DNA from: Sphagnum magellanicum
Lineage: Eukaryota > Streptophyta > Sphagnopsida > Sphagnales > Sphagnaceae
Direction: 5' to 3'
DNA length: 64,000 nucleotides
Assembly (NCBI GenBank): GCA_021904315.1
Contig: CM038908.1
Coordinates: 32,850,001 to 32,914,000, forward strand
A program made the position numbers and the translations under genes. Shown piece by piece: positions 55,900-64,000 of the stretch. The stretch's first letter is position 1; each line of letters opens with the position of its first letter. Below the pieces are notes generated by a model that made no database searches, was not told the origin of the DNA, and saw only the letters and a list, made by a program, of their open reading frames with translations.

Positions 55900-58430
55900 G
55901 TCATCCAACTTTGACTTGGTTTTAACCATCTCCTACTTTAATTCATTCACCTCAATGATTATTTGTTCCTTGTCCTTCTTTGCCTTTTGTCTTTAAAGCT
56001 CCTCTCTTGTAATCATGTTCTTCATATGCAAAATTTATATAATCATCTTTTCCATGGTTTGAACTCTAGTTTCCATTCCTACAACCACAATTCCCTCTCT
56101 CTTTCCAAGCCCTCAACCTTATGCCTATACTCTATTAATGCCTTCTGATATGCAGGACTTGCATCATTCCATGCCTCATCTTTCTTCTTTAACTCCTCAC
56201 ATTCCTTTTGTAACTTTGTCCAGTCCATCATCATCCTCTTCACCTCCTTATTTCTTGTGGTTAGTTGCAGCATTTTCACATTGACTTTCTCTTCTATCTC
56301 CTTTTGTTTTTTCCAAGTTACTATATATTGTATGTACCCCTCCTTTTTATTGTTCTTACTTCATCTTTTGGAACAATCCCTATTTTTCGCCTTCCACTAT
56401 GGTTAATCTAATTTTTAATGACTTGACTTCCAAACCCAAATTACCCATCTTTTGATTCATAATTGCCATTGTTTGAAATAGTTTTGTAGTTTTGTTACTT
56501 CCCAACACCCCCTTTGCCAATTCTTCTACATTTTTGGGTGACAAATTATGTGATGTCTCCTCCTTAGAAGCATCTTCTAATGACATTCCCCTATCCCTCA
56601 TCTATAAACCCAAATCCATATCCAACCCCTACCCTTCTACTAATCCTAGTCTATGTTGTGGTAGCACTATGGAAAGTGGTTTAAAGTTATTAAATGTTGA
56701 TCCTAATACAACCATTTGTGGTTCCTAGGATGAATTTGATTGTTGTTGTTTCATTGGTGGTTGTGTAACCTATATGTCCATTAAAGCCTCCTAATGAACC
56801 TCCATTTGTGCATGAAAATCATACAAATCCTCCACATCATCATATGGCATGCGTTCATGTTGGTCTTGCAACGTTGCTGTCACTTAAGGTGATCAACTCC
56901 TTTCTAATTTAATTTGTTGTGTCTGCTCCTTCCTTTTTTATCATGTTCTAAGGTATGATCCCTCTATGGTTTGGATGGAATATGTATGGTTAACACTCCT
57001 AGAGCTATAACTCGTGTTCGTCTAATATTTCCATGCATGACTTTCTAAGGCCTAACATCTTCTCTCGACTTCCTTTGTTGTTTTGATCTTTACTTAACCT
57101 CATATATGTTCATCCTTTTCTACAAAGATTTTGGAAATCCCCTTGTTGTTTCCCTTATACTATCTAAAACATGTTATATCTCCTCTTTAGACTTTTTGGA
57201 TTTTTTCTGAATTTATGTTATTTTCTTTGTTGTGACCTCAGAATCCTCTTGAAACATGTACTTGAACAATCTTTCTAGAACCAACACTGAATGACAGATC
57301 TCCTTCTTGTCTTCTTACTTTTCGTTGTCTGAATTTTCTCTTACATCTTTGTCCATCTATCCAATCACTGCACATATTATTGAATTGAATCTATGCCCAA
57401 TCTACTTCAATTCCTTCTTGTACCTTCATGAATGTTAGTGCATTCTTGTTGCTCATGTAATTCACCTTCTCCCTTTAGTAAATCATAGATATAACTACAA
57501 GATATTTAACATTAATTGGCAATTTACACTTCTTAACATTCCATTGGTTTGCATTTGTGTATGGAGGTTTGATATCATGTTACAATTCTTTTGCTAATGT
57601 TTTGGTCACATATCCTTTAGAATCCTCAACATAACCACTCTAACAAACACCAAAGGCATCAACTATCAATTGCTCATTAATGACATACACTATGTTTTTC
57701 CTACCAAAATAAATCTCAAATCCTTTTATCACAAAAGTATTAAAAAAATCTACTAATGCATCATGATCTGGTTCTTTAATTCCACTCAATGGCCAACAAT
57801 GTGACCAAGCTAACCTTATTAGCCTAGGCCTCTTCTTTCTCTCCCATTTTCTTCCACACCTCTAGTCGTTCCACCTACTTAGAATAATTATATTTGGTGG
57901 GTGTAAAAACATATTTGTTCTCATTTGGGATCTTAATTCCTCTTTTTCTAAAGTTTTTTTATCCATTTTCCACCAAGGGTTTGCCTATTTCTTGGCACAA
58001 ATACTAATAAGTTTCTCAAACCTGATTAAGATGATGATGGAAGCAAAAATTATTGTTTTGCCATTTGTGGCTACACCTCCTTTTGTGTGATGTCTGTGAT
58101 TTCACCAACATCTATTGCTACTTCAATGAATTTCTAAACAACACCAACACCTTCTTCTTCATTTTCATCACTAGATTTATGAATCTCTAGAGGTTTTGTG
58201 TTGTTACACCAAGTCTCATTGCCACTCTTGCTCACCTTTTGAAAATTCTTCTATGTAGCCTCTCCAACAACGGTCTTGTCGTTTCCTCAGTATTGTCTAC
58301 GCAACTAATTGTTTCACTGATTTCTTTTGTGAATAATTTCCCTTCCTCACACTTCAATGATAATGGTGATGCCAAGGGTGAAATCAATTTCAATGGCATA
58401 ATGTTGTAAAGTGGTTTGCCCACCTATCTC
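55900..58430 (-). pseudogene. Degenerate extra ORF of a retroelement: plant transposon-like domain followed by coiled coil
   Basis: On the minus strand from about 57930 to 57380 a broken frame reads IPNENKYVFTPTKYNYSK, later FFNTFVIKGFEIYFGRKN, QLIVDAFGV, NANQWNVKKCKLP and MIYYREKVNYMSNKNA. From memory this resembles the domain of unknown function called 'putative plant transposon protein' in plant repeats. Further on (56601-56380, 56279-56079) come Glu/Lys-rich coiled-coil pieces such as KELKKKDEAWND-like and VEGLERERELWL. Several stops and at least one frameshift break the frame. It lies beyond the integrase end of the Ty3/gypsy relic on the same strand, so it may be its third ORF or a separate element. 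Confidence 0.5.
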
Positions 58431-59365
58431 TCTAACTCCACTTGGAATTCTCTATGTTTTGCAAGAACTTCTGCCATATAATGTTATTCTTCAAGTTTCT
58501 TCACTTTCTTTCACTTTGCAATTTTTTGTGTTTTTACCTCTTTTACAAGTCTCTACAATTTCTCTAACACACTCTCCTCATTCATACTACAACAAACATT
58601 ACAAAACACAAAATCATTTTGGAATGTAACAATTTCGAATGGAAAGAAGTTTGATAGCCATTCCCTCCTCCCATTTTTTTGTTTACAGTTTAAGGTAGCT
58701 CGTCAATTTTGCATTAATTGTTTGTTTTTCTCAAGCACCCCATTCCTTTCCTGATGGCCTCACTTTTAAACCTCCACATGGATGCAAGTATTATCTATCA
58801 ATGTTTCAAATGCATTATAATCTTTTTGATTCATCCAAATGTCATCATCACCATCTCCCCCTTCATCTTTCATCATCTTTGCCATGTGTGTTGTAGTTTA
58901 CTCCAACTTATCAACCGATTTTGTTGGTGAATCATCATATTTATCTATGGTCTTAATCACCAAGTTGCCGTTGTTAATTTATGGTCGCCATGGCATTACT
59001 TTGTCATGTACATCTTCATTTGTATCATTATCCTCCTGGATTCCTCGTTGTGGTTGATTTATAATCTATAGTTCCTTCTAGTAAACTGGTTTCTATACTT
59101 CAAAATTTGGCACCTTAAATGCAATAAATTGGTATGGTTCCGACTTGTTAATATTTATCATTATAGGGTTAGGTTCAAAGTTAGTTAATGTAACCAATAA
59201 GATTATATTGCTAGGCAACATGTACTATACCCTATATGGTCCAAACCATTTTTTGGTGAACTTCCCCAAATGTGACTTACTTCCCTTTAGAAACCACATA
59301 ACAAATCACCAAACTTGATTTTTTTTTTCTATTTTTTATTGGCTCTAACAAAACCTATCCCATTG

Positions 59366-62300
59366 CTAAGTTCTTAATTTAACCTTAGATTGTAATATGT
59401 CTTCATGTAGCTTCTCTAACTCTAGCACCTTATTTATTAAAACTCTCATTGGATTTCCTTCTCTATGGTTACTACAAATGACTAGCAAAGTGTATTCTAT
59501 AGGCATTAAAGGATGTAACCCATAAACAAATTGATATGGTGTATACCCTATAACTACCTTATATGTTGTTCTATAAGAAAACAAAACTATGGGTAAATGT
59601 TCATCCCAATCTGTTTTATTTTCATTAACTACTTTAATCAATAAGGTTCCCAATACCTTGTTAGTGGACTCTACTTGACCATTCCCATGTGGGTAATAAA
59701 TAGTAGAATTGACATGTTTTTAGTAAGAAAAGATCTGTCAAATGTTTTATAACATCATTTATAATATGGACCCCTTGATTTATGACTATAATTATGGACA
59801 TCCAAACCTAATTAGAATACATTCATACAAGAATTTTGATGTTATTCTGCAATGTTTATCCTCAACGCTTTGGCTTTCACCAATTTGGTTCCATAATCTA
59901 TGGCCACCAATATGTATTTATTCCTTTTATACCTTCCTACTAGTTTAGTTGGTCCCACAAAAATCTAGGCCCCATTTCATGAATCATTTTTCTAGAAAAG
60001 TTGTTACTAGTTTGGCCAAACTTTGTGTAGCCAACCCTTCAGTGTGCTGACATGCATCACACAATTTACAAAATCATTGACATCTCTATACATTGTGGGC
60101 CACTAGTACCCTGCATTAAAAATCTTCTTTTGTGTGATCTCAATTGGAAAGTGCCCTCCTATTGTTCCTTTGTGCAACTCCTTCATCACCTTTTGGGCTT
60201 CTTTGGTTGACAAATACATCCTCACTATGTTCTCCTACCCCATACTATACAAAACATCAATCTTCATTATAAAAGGTTTAACCTTCCTGCTAGCCGTTGT
60301 TTTTTCCCTATTGACAAAGATTTTTCCATCTCTCGTATCTATAAAAACATTTTAAAATCATTCAACCATCCTAGTTTTGTGAAAATAAATTAACATCTAT
60401 GGTATGTTCTGGGATTCTTAAGGGTTCTGTGATATCAGGCAATTTGGACAAAACATCTACAACTACATGATTATTGCCTAGCTTGTATACTACTATGAAA
60501 TCATACTCCAGAAACAATAGTAACCACTTAGCTATTCTCCTTGAAACATGTGGTTTGTTTACCAAATAAATTAAAGCCATACATGATCAACATAAAACAC
60601 AAACTTATTTCTTAACAAATAATGCTTAAACCTATGCAATGCTCACCATAGCTAAGGCTTTTCTTTCTATGGTACTATAATTTTGTTCTGCAGTATTAAA
60701 CAGTCTAGAAATATACACTATTGGTTGATCGCTCTTCCCTGTGATATTATGTGTTAATAAAACCCCCACAACTAATGATGCATCCATGTGAACATGGAAC
60801 TCCACGTCCCACTTTGGTGGTATTAAAATCAATGTTTCAATATATTTTTGTTTTATCAACTCCCAAACTTTCTAGCATTCCCCATCCATATAAAACTTTT
60901 TATCTTCCTTGTGAGCTTTGTAATTAGAGCCATGATTGTTGCAAAATTCTTAATAAAACATCTATAAAACTATGCCATGCCATTGAACATTTGAATTTGT
61001 TATGAATTTTGTGTTACATGCATGTTCATTATCGTTTGTATTTTCTTTAAATAAGGTAATTTACCTTCCTTTGAAACAAAAAATCCAAGAATTATTCTAG
61101 AGAATACCATAAAAACACATTTCTCCGGATTTAAACTATTGTTATATTCCTTGCACTTTTAAAAACACAATCTAAGCTTTTGCAAATGAGGTTCCATATC
61201 ACTATAAACTATAAAACCATCCAAAAAAATCTTGATAAAAGTGTCTAGATATTCTCTGAATGTTTTTTATCATAGCTTTCTAAAATGTTGGAAGTCCGTT
61301 CTTTACTCTAAAAGGCATTACTCTCCAAATGAAAGCTCCCCAATCTATGACGAATGTTGTTTTATATTTGTCCTTTGGTGTTATAAAAAATTAACGATAT
61401 CTAGAATATCCATCCAGAATTGAATATGCCTCACACCCTACTATTGTGTTTAGTACCTCATTTGTAAATGGTAATGGGAAAAGGTCTTTCTTGGTTGTTG
61501 CATTCAACTTTTTGAAGTTTACAGAGATTCTGAACTTCCCATTCTTCTTTGGTACTACCCAATCGGCAACAACCAAGTAGCCTCTTCCACAAGTTGTATG
61601 AAACTTGCTGCCAATAATTTATCAATATCATATTTGATTATTGTTGCATAATTTGGATTTGTTCTATATTTAACCTAATGTGGCAGTGGTATGGTTGTAT
61701 TCAATTCAATTTGGTGTTGAGCCAACTCTAGTGGAGTGCCCTTGAGATTTTTATATGTCCAAGTAAGGATGTCCTTGTACTCCCTTAACAATTCCTCCAA
61801 CTCCCACACCTTTTCTAGTTATAAATTTGAATTTATCTTCACCATTTGAGGTTTTGTTTGAATCCCCAAATTCTAATTCGTTAACTATTGTTCTTGTGTG
61901 AGTGTCTAGCCTAATATTTGCAACTCTTGAACCTTGACCTTGGCTAGAGTTTCATCAATCTGAACATTCCTTGGCTTGTGTTTATAGTAGGTCTCAAGAT
62001 ACACTTTATCTTTTAAAGTAACTTTTGGCTCATATATGTTTATAGTTCTTCTACTAAAATGAATTATGTGCTACTCTTTTTTATATTATGATTTTGAATT
62101 TCAGTATTTGTGTGGGTAAACTCCATGGTTTCTATAGATTAAAAGTTTTATGGTAGACTAATAGTGCCTATGAAGGTAAGTCTGCAATATAATGAGCCAT
62201 TATAAGTGTAACCATTCCTAACTAACACACTTGTCAATTTTAACTTCATTTAGGATTGAATGTTTTTCATGTAATCTAAAATTTGATGTAATATACATTT

Positions 62301-63903
62301 AAAAATGACATATAAAAATATGAATAAATTATTTCAACATTTGAGGGTGAAAAAGGATTAATTAGGCACTTGTAACTAGTCCTGAGGTCATGAGTAAGTC
62401 ACATAAGAATTATCAAAATTAATCTAGATTTGTGCGGACAATTTTCATATTCATATAGATTGAATAATTATTAAACTATACATGGTTTTGGATCATCATT
62501 GGAATTGATATATAAATAAATTGTAAAATTCAAAATTTGCAATTTTCTTTCCAATAACTATTGGATAAATATAAATATAAGTTGTAAAACTAAATTTTAT
62601 CATAGAAGTGTATTGTACAAATCAAATATGCAATTAAACCATAAATTTTGTGTAATGGTTGCAAGTCATTTCAATTTCCAATTTCAAGTCCTTACCATTT
62701 TGAAAAGGACAAAGGAGTTGGGTTAGGTTCATTTTATTGTGGATGTACCCATGAAAATAATTTTGGCTTTATAGCAAATATGATATCCTCTTCATCGTCT
62801 ATGATACCATCCTGATAGTTGTAACATCACAACACTTTTGATCATTTCACCTCTATTCCCAGGTCCTTAATCAATACTATAATTCTAACGGAACCATTCC
62901 CCTAAATCATCATTGTGTTGTTCCCCCAATCATGGGTTACTTTAAGATCCATCAACCATGGTCTTCCTAATAGCATGGAATAACTAGCGTCTATCACATT
63001 GTTTTGTAATATAGTAACATAATAACATAAGGTGTGTCATGAACATATATCTTCAAATCACGAATTAGTCCCATTGGCTTTATAGTGGTCTGATCTACCA
63101 TCCTTGGATTATATGGTGCGATTTAGGCTTTAACAAGCCCAACCTTAACCTCAACTATTTTGTAATGATATTTACCCCAAACCCTCCATCTAGCAAAACA
63201 TTAGGTTTATAATTTTTTTCCAATTTGTACCTGAATAACTGCAATATGGTTATCATTAACTACTACCGCTATTGTTATTTCTAGTACTATAGATGGTACT
63301 ATTTTTGTATTATTGTTTTAGCTACAATTTGTGGTTTATCAAGTTTCATTTTCTGCCATCGATATCTCATTAACTTAGGAATCATTTTCAGTAATTGTCC
63401 CAAGTTCAAAGTATAACTAGTTTCTAACATATGTCTATTGATATATTGAAATATTTTTTCTACCAATATCAGATTACTTTGGGAAACTACAAATTCCTAA
63501 GGTTTCCGAGGTTCTATAGGTGTAATATTGGGCATACTTGGCCACATTGTGTTCCAACCCTCTATTGATGTAAAAGATCCTTCACTAATAGATTATGTTT
63601 TCTGCAGTTGCTAAATTATCTCTACCATTGTCTTCTTCAATTTCTCCTCCTTCTCCCAATCTGCAATACTTTTATTTTTCTTTGGTTCTTTTTCCTAGAA
63701 CACTAGTCTTCTATGATTTTGCTTCTTGTAGCAACATTCACATCAATTACATTCATGTTCGTAGTGATTGTCTTGATGTCAACTATTGTTTTCCCGTCTA
63801 AACTTGATGCAATTTTCCCTTTGAACATTTTTTGCATCTCCACAAACTTGGGACAATCCGTCATCTTATGTTCATTTAAACCATGGATGTGGCAATAATA
63901 CAA
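59366..63903 (-). mobile_element. Decayed Ty3/gypsy LTR-retrotransposon polyprotein (gag to integrase)
   Basis: Minus-strand pieces occur in canonical Ty3/gypsy order. Gag end with a zinc-finger-like CHIHGLNEHKMTDCPKF (about 63900-63840); weak protease-region traces (about 63070-62850); reverse transcriptase 61576 to about 61100 (VPKKNGKFRISVNFKKLN, LPFTNEVL, then FLDG where FLDD is expected); RNase H 60859-60371 (VHMDASL, YSTIERKALAMV, ALIYLVNKPHVSRRIAKW); integrase, with a core trace at about 59900 ([18 protein letters not shown]) and distal part 59653-59366 (FSYRTTYKVVIGYTPYQFVYG). RT before integrase identifies Ty3/gypsy and not Ty1/copia. Many stops and frameshifts, and the altered RT catalytic motif, make it dead. 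LTRs were not located, and the upstream part may lie beyond the window. Confidence 0.88.
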
Positions 63904-64000
63904 GTTATTTTTTTGACCCTTGTAAGGTTGATTAGTAGCCCTTTGTTACTACTACAATGGGTTCTTCCTTCTTCTTAACCATACACATCTCCACATTGTG

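Overview
The window looks like nuclear DNA of a land plant whose sperm are flagellated, that is a bryophyte, lycophyte or fern, or less likely a cycad or Ginkgo. The plant assignment rests on a plastid carotenoid hydroxylase (CYP97A type), a plant KRP-type CDK inhibitor domain and plant-style introns. Motile cilia are implied by two genes specific to them, PACRG and a CCDC103/DNAAF19-like dynein-arm factor. I cannot name the species. Gene islands are moderately GC-rich with introns of about 0.1-1.5 kb. They sit in long AT-rich spacers full of decayed repeats.

Layout. 0-2.7 kb: relic of a BED-finger hAT transposase (- strand) and short-unit repeats. 2.8-17 kb: a gene island holding a candidate acidic first exon, PACRG (+), CYP97A (-, converging on PACRG), a 133-aa plant protein of unknown function (+, sharing a 523-bp divergent promoter region with CYP97A) and the CCDC103-like gene (+). 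17-22.8 kb: AT-rich spacer. 22.86 kb: a U2-snRNA-like segment followed by a minisatellite. 23.6-27.7 kb: the mitochondrial persulfide dioxygenase ETHE1 (+, nine exons). 27.7-34.6 kb: spacer with an unusual tandem array near 31.5 kb. 34.6-38 kb (-): N-terminal exons of 26S proteasome subunit RPN5, missing most of the RPN5 body, followed in phase by the C-terminal exons of a KRP CDK inhibitor. The six exons form one uninterrupted 344-codon frame, so this may be a chimeric gene. 38-39.3 kb: GC-rich upstream region. 39.5-55 kb: repeat-dominated DNA with tandem arrays, fold-back repeats, a small inverted-repeat element family near 49-50 kb, and mono- and dinucleotide runs. 55.4-64 kb (-): a decayed Ty3/gypsy retrotransposon with a further degenerate ORF beyond integrase.

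Exon boundaries were placed by hand from reading frame, splice signals and remembered protein families. For CYP97A, ETHE1, the 133-aa gene and the CCDC103-like gene every junction keeps the frame. PACRG is complete except for its extreme N-terminus. Nothing here has been tested by database search or transcript data.
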